Source of the DNA: CAYVKM01 sp964452045
GTDB taxonomy: Bacteria > Calditrichota > Calditrichia > RBG-13-44-9
Direction of reading: 5' to 3'
DNA: 8,970 nucleotides
Assembly: GCA_964452045.1 (NCBI GenBank)
Contig: CAYVKM010000119.1
Span: 1-8,970 of the forward strand
The stretch's first letter is position 1. Each line of letters begins with the position of its first letter. Both the position numbers and the translations under genes were made by a program. This document shows positions 1 to 5,468 of this stretch, piece after piece. Under the pieces are notes generated by a model. It did not search any database, was not told the DNA's origin, and worked only from the letters and a program-made list of their open reading frames with translations.

Positions 1-1
1 A

Positions 2-721
2 AGACATTGTAGTAAACTAAAACCCTTAACATGGCCAGAGTTGCTGTTATTGTTTGGGATACCAACCGTCCTGAACCTCATCGCCTGCCGGATAGCTATC
101 CCCTTGTTGGATGTACAAAAGATATTTCCCCTTGAAGTAACCTATTTTATCAGTGTTGGACTGCTGGTGCTCGTTCCCATGTTTTTTGGGGCACTGTATT
201 TGAGTTCACGGGAATTAAACTCCCATAATCTGAAAGATATATTTAAGCGTATGAGGATAAAAAAACTCTCTGGAATAGATGTGCTCTACACTGTGCTCGG
301 TTTTTTGGTTCTCTCCTTCACTTCCTTTCTGATTGCCAAACTAATCTTGCCTCTTTTTCACATCGACGCCAATCCCTTCTTTTTTCAAAACATGCCGTTC
401 AGTGAGAAAAACTTCTGGATCATGTATGTTTGGCCGCTTTTTTTCTTCTTTAATATATTTGGGGAGGAATTCCTCTGGCGCGGATATATCCAGCCCAGAC
501 AGGAACTGCTCAATAATAACAAAACCTGGATGGTACATGGATTACTATGGGCGGTCTGGCATTTGCCGATGGGACTGGATTTGATCTTCTCGGCGCTTCC
601 CACATTTTTTATTCTTCCGGCGGTGGTGCAAATCAGAAAAAACACCACTATTGCCATTATCATTCATTTTGTGTTTGGTGCCTTCGGATTTTTAGCTTTG
701 GCACTGGGTTTGGTCCAGTGA
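2..721 (+). CDS. CPBP family intramembrane metalloprotease, 5'-truncated by window edge
   Basis: This is a hydrophobic membrane protein of the CPBP/Abi (CAAX-protease and bacteriocin-processing) family, whose members are intramembrane metalloproteases or bacteriocin self-immunity factors. The first usable start in frame is TTG at 41, but it has no SD. The frame stays open without a stop back to base 2, and the extra codons (ending KPLTWPE) read like a family N-terminus, so the true start probably lies upstream. Counting from 41, the diagnostic motif GEEFLWRG is at 141-148 (EExxxR, the glutamates being the catalytic/metal motif). The second-helix motif WxxxH ends at H174 (AVWHLPMG), and the last motif begins at H209. 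In that last motif the usual HxxxN/D reads HFVFG, so the polar residue is replaced by glycine. Several TM segments are visible. Family assignment is firm; substrate is unknown, and a bacteriocin-immunity or prenyl-protein role cannot be chosen. Confidence 0.88.
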   Translation, partial: RHCSKLKPLTWPELLLLFGIPTVLNLIACRIAIPLLDVQKIFPLEVTYFISVGLLVLVPMFFGALYLSSRELNSHNLKDIFKRMRIKKLSGIDVLYTVLGFLVLSFTSFLIAKLILPLFHIDANPFFFQNMPFSEKNFWIMYVWPLFFFFNIFGEEFLWRGYIQPRQELLNNNKTWMVHGLLWAVWHLPMGLDLIFSALPTFFILPAVVQIRKNTTIAIIIHFVFGAFGFLALALGLVQ

Positions 722-746
722 TTAGGGATTTGCGAAGAGGTTTTAT

Positions 747-824
747 ATGAGGTATCACTTTCTCCATATTCTAAAAACGATCAACGTCCAGCTGACAGAT
801 TTAGAAACCGAGGTAGAGCAATAA
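747..824 (+). CDS. possible 25-residue small ORF with good ribosome binding site
   Basis: An ATG at 747 opens 25 codons (MRYHFLHILKTINVQ, then LTDLETEVEQ) ending in TAA. It is preceded by GAAGAGG at 734-740 with a 6-nt spacer, an SD at least as good as those of the neighbouring genes. It begins 25 nt after the stop of the CPBP protease gene, so it could be co-transcribed with it. The peptide has a basic/hydrophobic N-terminal half and an acidic C-terminal half. I recognise no family. Its 3' half overlaps the start of repeat copy A, which argues that it may be fortuitous or the remnant of a larger gene. Reported as a candidate only. Confidence 0.25.
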   Translation: MRYHFLHILKTINVQLTDLETEVEQ

Positions 825-911
825 AATTTATTTCTGCCAAAAATAACTGGACATTTTAATTTCTGTTTTGTAATATGTAATAGATTCATTGAGAATAAGG
901 GAACGGGCAGG
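779..911 (+). repeat. dispersed intergenic repeat, copy A (divergent)
   Basis: Bases 831-881 align without gaps to copy B (5021-5071) at 33 of 51 positions, sharing the block TTTTGTAA. After a 1-nt offset, 889-911 (TTGAGAATAAGGGAACGGG and on) matches 5078-5100 of copy B at 17 of 23 positions. Upstream, a GATC..CGT...GCTG..AGA pattern from 779 matches the pattern from 4972 of copy B at nearly the same distance from the core. The 3' end can fold as ACGG(G)CA with TGCCGT. The copy begins about 55 nt after the CPBP gene stop. Boundaries are approximate. Confidence 0.55.
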
Positions 912-981
912 AGATGATATGCCGTATCCAAACACGAACATTTTTTCAACCGAATTCTTTCTTCCCCATACTGTTTACAAT

Positions 982-1003
982 AAAATTGCCGATGGCATTT
1001 TTT
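982..1003 (+). terminator. weak intrinsic-terminator-like hairpin before the lipoprotein gene
   Basis: TGCC (987-990) pairs with GGCA (994-997) around a GAT loop. The stem continues, after one T-T mismatch, as AAAA (982-985) against T residues 999-1002, within a run of six T at 998-1003. This would end transcripts coming from the CPBP gene and repeat A before the lipoprotein gene at 1080. The GC core is only four pairs, so the call is weak. A second inverted repeat follows immediately (CGGTTT near 1013 with AAACCG near 1029). Confidence 0.3.
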
Positions 1004-1079
1004 AATTTAGATCGGTTTGATCTTTTTTAAACCGGTATCAAATTGTATGAATAAATTCAGTACGGAGGGTAGATCCGAA

Positions 1080-2165
1080 ATGAAAACAAAATACTTTTAC
1101 CTTTTATTTTCGATCCTGTTCATATTGAACTGTGAGAAAGATCAGTCTGTAAATCCCGAACTTTTTATTCCCGATTCTGATGAAATAGGCAACCTGCTGA
1201 CTTATCAATTGGTTGCCAAAGATAGCTTTAATGTATTCCCAACCGATGATGCTTTTCTGGCCAAGCCTTATTTTACGAAAATCATATTTGGTGAGAGAGG
1301 GAAAAATAGTGAGTTTACTGCATTGGATACCATTATCCCGGGTTATCAAGAAATTGACAAAAGATTTTTGATCGATTTTATTTACGCACATCGTGCTCCC
1401 AGTGATTGTATCACTTTCGATCTTGAGGTAAGATTTTATCTGAATGACCGTGATTACCGCTCCACCACGCTATCTATTGATTTGTATAAATGGGATTTCC
1501 CTTCATCCCAGCTATATTTTATCTTGGGTAATTTTTTAAAGCCCCCTTATTTAGGAGGTATTCAGGGATTTGAACTAGATAAACAACATATATATTTTCA
1601 TTTGCTCGGTCCTGCTGGTACATACCAGTATACTATAGGCGAAGATTTTGTAGAGGAATTAACCTCCTATCCGGGAGGAGATTGGCTTGCCCTATATCAG
1701 AATTATCTGTATCTGGACATTTCCCATAATCGCATTTATCGATATGATTTAAATACTGGAAATTTCAATATGAATATAACCATCAGTTATGATGGTTATA
1801 TAGAGGGAATGGATTTCAAAAATGATACACTTTATGTTCTCTATCGGGATTATAATGGCACTACACCTTCCGTACTATTAACCTATGACGCAAATTTAAA
1901 TCCGATTACCAGAGAAAAGTTTGAGTCATCCGGTAATTCCATATCTTTTTATGGGGGCTATCTGTATATTTGGGGATTTGGTGATATACTGCGCTACCAT
2001 CTTCTGACGAAACAGTTAGACATAGTTTATAAAAATTTGGATCAGAATATCGAAAGTATTCAAATTGCCGGAAACGGATTTTTTTACTCTGATGTTGACA
2101 AAAATATTATTTGTTATGTACCCTTGGCAGATTTTTTATCGAATCAAATCACAGCTCAATTTTGA
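1080..2165 (+). CDS. secreted lipoprotein with beta-propeller-like repeats, hypothetical
   Basis: A 361-residue protein. The ATG at 1080 is chosen because GGAGGG lies at 1064-1069 with a 10-nt spacer and because it places a signal peptide at the N-terminus; an in-frame upstream start at 1017 lacks this. Residues 1-17 are a basic start plus a hydrophobic core, ending in ILNC with lipidated Cys18. This is a loose lipobox, as is common in several Gram-negative phyla. Residue +2 is Glu, not Asp, so outer-membrane sorting is plausible. Residues about 37-130 may form a beta-rich Ig-like region (TFDLEVRFYLNDRDY). From about 155 to 350 there are repeated blade-like strands such as NRIYRYDLNTGNF, NDTLYVLYRDY, GGYLYIWGFGDILRYHL and NGFFYSDVDKNIICY, typical of beta-propellers. 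I see no catalytic motif. It is followed by a terminator-like hairpin, so it is probably a single-gene transcript. Surface binding is a guess. Confidence 0.8.
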   Translation: MKTKYFYLLFSILFILNCEKDQSVNPELFIPDSDEIGNLLTYQLVAKDSFNVFPTDDAFLAKPYFTKIIFGERGKNSEFTALDTIIPGYQEIDKRFLIDFIYAHRAPSDCITFDLEVRFYLNDRDYRSTTLSIDLYKWDFPSSQLYFILGNFLKPPYLGGIQGFELDKQHIYFHLLGPAGTYQYTIGEDFVEELTSYPGGDWLALYQNYLYLDISHNRIYRYDLNTGNFNMNITISYDGYIEGMDFKNDTLYVLYRDYNGTTPSVLLTYDANLNPITREKFESSGNSISFYGGYLYIWGFGDILRYHLLTKQLDIVYKNLDQNIESIQIAGNGFFYSDVDKNIICYVPLADFLSNQITAQF

Positions 2166-2227
2166 ACATATTGGGTTGAGGTTGGGATAGTAACACTAAA
2201 CCATTTCTGCCATTATTAGGCGGCATT

Positions 2228-2258
2228 AAATTAAGGATATCCTCCCTTTAATTTTTTT
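2228..2258 (+). terminator. intrinsic terminator-like hairpin after the lipoprotein gene
   Basis: AAATTAA (2228-2234) pairs with TTAATTT (2248-2254). GG (2235-2236) can add pairs with the C run at 2244-2246 across a bulged T, and a T tract covers 2252-2258. It lies about 60 nt beyond the lipoprotein stop codon and before the enzyme operon at 2412. The stem is mostly A-T, so strength is uncertain, but position and T tract fit. Confidence 0.4.
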
Positions 2259-2411
2259 GGGTAAATAATAGTAAGTACAGCTATTGAATAATGTATTGTA
2301 CTAAACCTTGTCATAATTCCTACTCACTTTAAACCGATAATTCGCCGGTTCCATCGGAAACATTTTATTAAAAATAAAGTGGAATAACATTATCACTCCG
2401 AAAGGAAAAAA

Positions 2412-2984
2412 ATGCGAAAATTAATATTGCAAATGCAAATGACCATAGATGGATTCGTCGCCGGTCCGAATGGAGAGCTGGATTGGATGATCTGGGACTG
2501 GGATGATAAAATTAAAGCATATGTTAGCCAGCTAACCGATTCGATAGATACCATACTTCTGGGTCGTAAAATGACCGAGGGTTTTATTTCATATTGGTCC
2601 AAGGTCCTTAAGAATCCGGAAGAACCGGAATACGCCTTTGGTAAAAAAATGATCGACACTCCCAAAGTGGTTTTCAGCAAAACCCTTGATAAAATCTCCT
2701 GGCCCAATACCAGGCTGGCCAGCGGTGATCTGTCTGAAGAGATCAATCAACTCAAAAAACAGCAGGGGAAGGATATTATGGTTTATGGCGGAGCTTCCTT
2801 TGTATCTGCCCTGATCAAAAATAATTTAATCGATCAATATCATCTCTTTATCAATCCGGTTGCCATTGGACGTGGAATGTCAATATTTGGAAAATTAGCG
2901 GACAAACAGGATTTTGCCCTGGTTCAAACTGAAGTATTTCCCTGCGGGATTGTGGTTCATCATTATCAACCGGTTTCGAAATAA
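2412..2984 (+). CDS. dihydrofolate reductase family protein (RibD C-terminal-like reductase)
   Basis: A 190-residue soluble protein of the DHFR / RibD C-terminal reductase superfamily (YyaP/YwjB-like), expected to bind NADPH; the substrate of these stand-alone members is generally unknown. The N-terminus MRKLILQMQMTIDGFVAGPN is the first strand plus the substrate-side loop, followed by the WDW segment at 28-30. ILLGRKMTEGF at 48-58 is the central nucleotide-binding strand and helix. YGGASFVSAL at 125-134 is the glycine-rich NADPH loop. YHLFINPVAIGRGMSIF at 143-159 is the family C-terminal signature. Length is normal and no key motif is missing. Start ATG 2412 has AAGGA at 2402-2406 with a 5-nt spacer. 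It is the first gene of a three-gene cluster, 23 nt ahead of the double-VOC gene. I see no folate-pathway neighbour, so a true DHFR role in thymidylate metabolism is unlikely. Confidence 0.9.
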   Translation: MRKLILQMQMTIDGFVAGPNGELDWMIWDWDDKIKAYVSQLTDSIDTILLGRKMTEGFISYWSKVLKNPEEPEYAFGKKMIDTPKVVFSKTLDKISWPNTRLASGDLSEEINQLKKQQGKDIMVYGGASFVSALIKNNLIDQYHLFINPVAIGRGMSIFGKLADKQDFALVQTEVFPCGIVVHHYQPVSK

Positions 2985-3007
2985 GATTAATTATAAAGGA
3001 GGCTGCT

Positions 3008-3934
3008 ATGCAGAAGATAACTCCATTTTTATGGTTTGACGATAACGCCGAAGAGGCGGTTGATTTTTATGTATCTATCTTCAAGAATTCTAAATCCGGA
3101 AGCGCATCGCACTATGATGAAGCCAGTTCCCAAGTGTCCGGCCGCCCCAAAGGAAGCTTGATGACCATGCCTTTCCAGCTTAACGGACAGGACTTTGTGG
3201 CGTTAAATGGCGGACCGATTTTCAAGTTTAATCCATCGGTATCCTTCTTTCTGAACTTCGATCCATCTATAGAAAAAAATGCGTGGAGAGATCTCGATGC
3301 GATGTGGGAAAATCTATCGCAGGGAGGAACGGCGCTTATGCCGCTTGACAAATACCCTTTCAGCCAGCGCTATGGCTGGATACAGGATAAATATGGAATT
3401 TCCTGGCAACTTATTCTCTCGAATCCCGATGGTGATGAGCGTCCTTTTATCATTCCTTTGCTCCTGTTTGTCGGAGCGGTAAGTGGTAAAGCAGAAGAAG
3501 CAAGTAACTTTTACCTCTCCCTGTTCAAGAATGCAAAACGGGGAATTATTGCCCGTTATCCCCAGGGTATGGAACCGGATAAAGAAGGAACTATCATGTA
3601 TACTGACTTTATGATGGAGAAACAATGGTTTGCGGCGATGGACAGCGCCCATCAACATGATTTTAATTTCAATGAAGCAATTTCATTCATGGTTAACTGT
3701 GAAAATCAAAATGAGGTGGACTACTTCTGGAAAAATCTTTCTGCCGTGCCGGAATCCGAGCAATGTGGATGGCTGAAAGATAAGTACGGTCTTTCCTGGC
3801 AGATTGTACCCACGGAACTGGGTGGGCTGATGAGTAATCCCGATCCGGTAAAATCGGAGCGGGTAATGAAGGCCATGCTGCAAATGAAAAAGATTGACAT
3901 TGAAGGATTGAGAAAGGCTCACCAGGATCAATAA
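3008..3934 (+). CDS. tandem-domain VOC protein (PhnB-like, '3-demethylubiquinone methyltransferase' fold)
   Basis: A 308-residue protein made of two PhnB-like VOC domains. Domain 1 covers about 1-137, starting MQKITPFLWFDDNAEEAVDF and ending YGWIQDKYGISWQLI. Domain 2 covers about 145-268, with the parallel signature CGWLKDKYGLSWQIVP at 253-268. Both have the EEA..FY.S.FKN helix. The C-terminal tail (269-308, with AMLQMKKIDIEGLRKA) is characteristic of this family. Databases often label such proteins 3-demethylubiquinone-9 3-methyltransferase, but there is no SAM-binding motif and that name should not be read as function. VOC proteins are metal-dependent isomerases, dioxygenases or drug-binding proteins; the substrate here is unknown. 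Start ATG 3008 has a perfect SD, AAAGGAGG at 2995-3002, 5-nt spacer. It sits 23 nt after the reductase gene and 26 nt before the next VOC gene, implying one operon. Confidence 0.9.
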   Translation: MQKITPFLWFDDNAEEAVDFYVSIFKNSKSGSASHYDEASSQVSGRPKGSLMTMPFQLNGQDFVALNGGPIFKFNPSVSFFLNFDPSIEKNAWRDLDAMWENLSQGGTALMPLDKYPFSQRYGWIQDKYGISWQLILSNPDGDERPFIIPLLLFVGAVSGKAEEASNFYLSLFKNAKRGIIARYPQGMEPDKEGTIMYTDFMMEKQWFAAMDSAHQHDFNFNEAISFMVNCENQNEVDYFWKNLSAVPESEQCGWLKDKYGLSWQIVPTELGGLMSNPDPVKSERVMKAMLQMKKIDIEGLRKAHQDQ

Positions 3935-3960
3935 ACCGTAATCAAATTAAGGAGATAATA

Positions 3961-4365
3961 ATGTTAAAAATGAATCCCGTCGTGCATTTCGAAATGCCGG
4001 CTGAAGATAAAAATAGAATGGTAGAGTTTTATAGGACTGCATTTGGCTGGAAAATGCAGTTTCTTGGGCCGGAAATGAGTGAATATGTGGTCGTCAGCAC
4101 TACTGAAACTGATGACAATGGTCGTCCAAAGACACCGGGCGCTATCAATGGTGGGTTTTATCAGAAAACGGAAGATCCGAATACCAATCATCCCTCAGTG
4201 GTAATCGCGGTAGATGATATTAACGAATCTATCCAAAAAGTTAAAAAAGCCGGGGGCAAAGTTTTAGGAGAACCGACCCAGATTCCCGGAATAGGAATGT
4301 ACGTTTCCTTAATAGATACTGAAGGCAACCGGTTGAGTATTCTACAACCTCAACCAAATATGTAA
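3961..4365 (+). CDS. VOC family protein (glyoxalase/bleomycin-resistance fold)
   Basis: A 134-residue VOC superfamily protein with two beta-alpha-beta-beta-beta units. VVHFEMPAEDKNRMVEFY opens unit 1, with the FYRTAFGW helix end at 23-30. The middle has AINGGFYQKT (61-70). HPSVVIAVDDINESIQKVKKAGG opens unit 2, which ends with YVSLIDTEGNRLSIL at 114-128. This arrangement is typical of the predicted lactoylglutathione-lyase-like group (COG3324 type), for which activity is usually unproven. His9 and Glu121 are candidate metal ligands by position. ATG 3961 follows AAGGAG (3949-3954) with a 6-nt spacer; the second in-frame ATG at 3970 has poorer spacing. It is the last gene of the reductase, double-VOC, VOC operon. 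No terminator could be identified in the 200 nt that follow. Confidence 0.9.
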   Translation: MLKMNPVVHFEMPAEDKNRMVEFYRTAFGWKMQFLGPEMSEYVVVSTTETDDNGRPKTPGAINGGFYQKTEDPNTNHPSVVIAVDDINESIQKVKKAGGKVLGEPTQIPGIGMYVSLIDTEGNRLSILQPQPNM

Positions 4366-4496
4366 AGCACAGTACGCAGTTGCTACTTTAACCCACATGA
4401 TTAACAAATTTGTATGCGGAGATCACAGAGAAGTATTGTAAAAGCTAAATTAATCTGGTGAATTCATCAATAATTTCTTAACAGGCCAGGGAAATC

Positions 4497-4526
4497 TTGA
4501 CAATTGTTTTTTAAATTTTTTGTTAA
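4497..4526 (+). promoter_or_regulatory. candidate sigma70-like promoter for the SnoaL-like gene
   Basis: A perfect -35 hexamer TTGACA is at 4497-4502. After 18 nt there is a weak -10-like TGTTAA at 4521-4526 in a very AT-rich stretch, about 40 nt ahead of the ATG at 4567. The perfect -35 is notable, but the -10 match is poor and the host's sigma-factor consensus is unknown. Confidence 0.25.
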
Positions 4527-4566
4527 AAATAGTACTACTTGGTTTACAAAAAATGAGGAGAGACAG

Positions 4567-4953
4567 ATGACAGGTAAAACTTTCGGGAGCCGAAAACAAA
4601 TTGCGCAGGAGTTTCTGCAAATGGTGGTTGCGGGTGATATTGAGCAGGCCTACCGAAAGTATGCGGACATGCAGGGAAAGCATCACAATTTTTTCTTTCC
4701 AGCAGGTTTTCCGGCCCTGCAAAAAGCGATGATTGAAAATCACGCCCAATTTCCCCACAAACAGTTAGCAGTAAAAAATGTTCTGCAGGATGGTGATCTA
4801 GTGATGGTGCACTCACATCTGATTCTAAAGCAAGGTGAAGACGAAATGGCAGTAGTCCATCTGTTTCGGTTTAAGGATGACCGGATTATCGAGATGTGGG
4901 ACATCGGAAACAGCATCCCGGAAGATTCGCCTAATACTGACGGGGCATTTTAA
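4567..4953 (+). CDS. SnoaL-like (NTF2-fold) protein, COG4922-type
   Basis: A 128-residue single-domain NTF2-fold protein resembling the predicted SnoaL-like, aldol-condensation-type group. The conserved cone-fold helix KQIAQEFLQMVVAGDIEQAY comes first, then the HHNFFFPAG segment (39-47), DLVMVHSHL (77-85), VVHLFRFKDDRIIEMWDIG (96-114) and the usual C-terminus with PNTDGAF. The invariant-looking His39/His40, His82/His84, His98 and Asp112 line up with pocket residues of the fold, but no reaction is established for this group. The start is set at ATG 4567 because GAGGAG (4555-4560) precedes it by 6 nt. The frame can be extended upstream to TTG 4504, but the added residues (MFFKFFVKNSTTW) have no homology feel and would overlap the candidate promoter. 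It is probably transcribed alone; repeat copy B starts 7 nt after its stop. Confidence 0.85.
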   Translation: MTGKTFGSRKQIAQEFLQMVVAGDIEQAYRKYADMQGKHHNFFFPAGFPALQKAMIENHAQFPHKQLAVKNVLQDGDLVMVHSHLILKQGEDEMAVVHLFRFKDDRIIEMWDIGNSIPEDSPNTDGAF

Positions 4954-4960
4954 TGCGTCT

Positions 4961-5100
4961 GACTAATTATTGATCCGTGAAGCTGGAGAGGGGGGAGCAA
5001 TGGAGTATAGGGGCAATTGGTATTCAGAAAATATTTCTGGAAATTTACATTTCCGTTTTGTAAAATAAACAAGTTTTTTGAGGTTAAGGGTATCGGGAGG
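4961..5100 (+). repeat. dispersed intergenic repeat, copy B (best-preserved reference copy)
   Basis: The core at 5021-5071 matches copy C (8767-8817) without gaps at 43 of 51 positions, including an identical TTTTGTAAAATAAACA. The 5' part 4961-4980 matches 8710-8729 at 14 of 20 positions, giving an element of roughly 140 bp. Two alternative small hairpins exist in the core: GGAAAT with ATTTCC (5039-5054, 4-nt loop), or TTTACA with TGTAAA (5044-5064). At the 3' end AGGTG (5098-5102) can pair with CACCT just beyond the stated boundary. It starts 7 nt after the stop of the SnoaL-like gene. Confidence 0.65.
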
Positions 5101-5119
5101 TGAAATCACACCTTATTGA

Positions 5120-5193
5120 AAAACATCTGTACTCGGTAATTATACTTTATTTAATTATTTAATAAATGGAAAATGGAACAATCCAGATGTTTT
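5120..5193. repeat. 10-bp perfect inverted repeat flanking a 54-nt AT-rich spacer
   Basis: AAAACATCTG at 5120-5129 is the exact reverse complement of CAGATGTTTT at 5184-5193. The spacer contains a nested smaller inverted repeat, TTTATT with AATAAA. The right arm ends in TTTT. It lies just downstream of repeat copy B and 275 nt before the permease gene. It could be a long hairpin in RNA (terminator or 3'-UTR structure of the SnoaL-like transcript), or the two arms of a protein-binding site. The sequence alone does not decide. Confidence 0.5.
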
Positions 5194-5468
5194 AATAATC
5201 GCGTGCTTTTTATCTGAGAAGATCTGTTCCTACTTGTTACATAGGTGTAAATTTGTAAGAAACAAACTTAAATATTCACTTCAGCTTTTTCTCGATATTT
5301 AGGATAAGTTAAATTGTTATCATGGATGTTATAGAATTGGTAGAAGTTTATTTGAAGGGGAAAAGAGGTTTATAGCGAAGTTTTAACGGTCCAACGAATA
5401 TTTATTGGTAATTTCTCGATCAGTTTTATTTTTTAGCGAATATTCAAAATTTAATGTGGTAATAACTC
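5194..5468. other. unexplained AT-rich leader upstream of the permease-RCK gene
   Basis: About 275 bases with no ORF of interest, no RNA gene and no convincing promoter. TAAATTTG at 5248-5255 matches the Bacteroidetes-type -7 motif TAnnTTTG but lacks a properly spaced -33 element. No known riboswitch class was recognised. The stretch just before the TTG start at 5469 has no SD-like purine run. Confidence 0.4.

Noticed and set aside
1017..1079. Upstream start of the lipoprotein at 1017
   Set aside because: It would bury the signal peptide 21 residues inside the protein; ATG 1080 has a strong SD and gives a proper lipoprotein leader.
2393..2746. Minus-strand ORFs such as 2393-2746, 3314-3658 and 6242-6460
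   Set aside because: They lie antisense within well-supported genes, have no recognisable domains and are explained as shadows of the + strand genes.
3008..3934. Ubiquinone-biosynthesis methyltransferase function for the double-VOC protein
   Set aside because: The name is inherited from a family label; there is no SAM-binding motif and the fold is VOC.
4504..4566. Longer N-terminus for the SnoaL-like protein from TTG 4504
   Set aside because: It has no SD, overlaps the candidate promoter and adds a stretch unlike the family; ATG 4567 has GAGGAG at 6-nt spacing.
4553..4570. ATG at 4553 overlapping the SD of the SnoaL-like gene as a leader peptide
   Set aside because: It ends after five codons and has no SD of its own; likely chance.
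779..5100. The downstream repeats as integron attC sites with single-gene cassettes
   Set aside because: The copies lack the GTTRRRY / RYYYAAC core-site pairs and the paired L and R boxes of attC. The spacing includes multi-gene segments, and no integrase is in view.
5248..5255. TAAATTTG as a Bacteroidetes-type promoter for the permease-RCK gene
   Set aside because: No TTTG-type -33 element at the right distance, and strong SDs elsewhere argue against a typical Bacteroidetes host.
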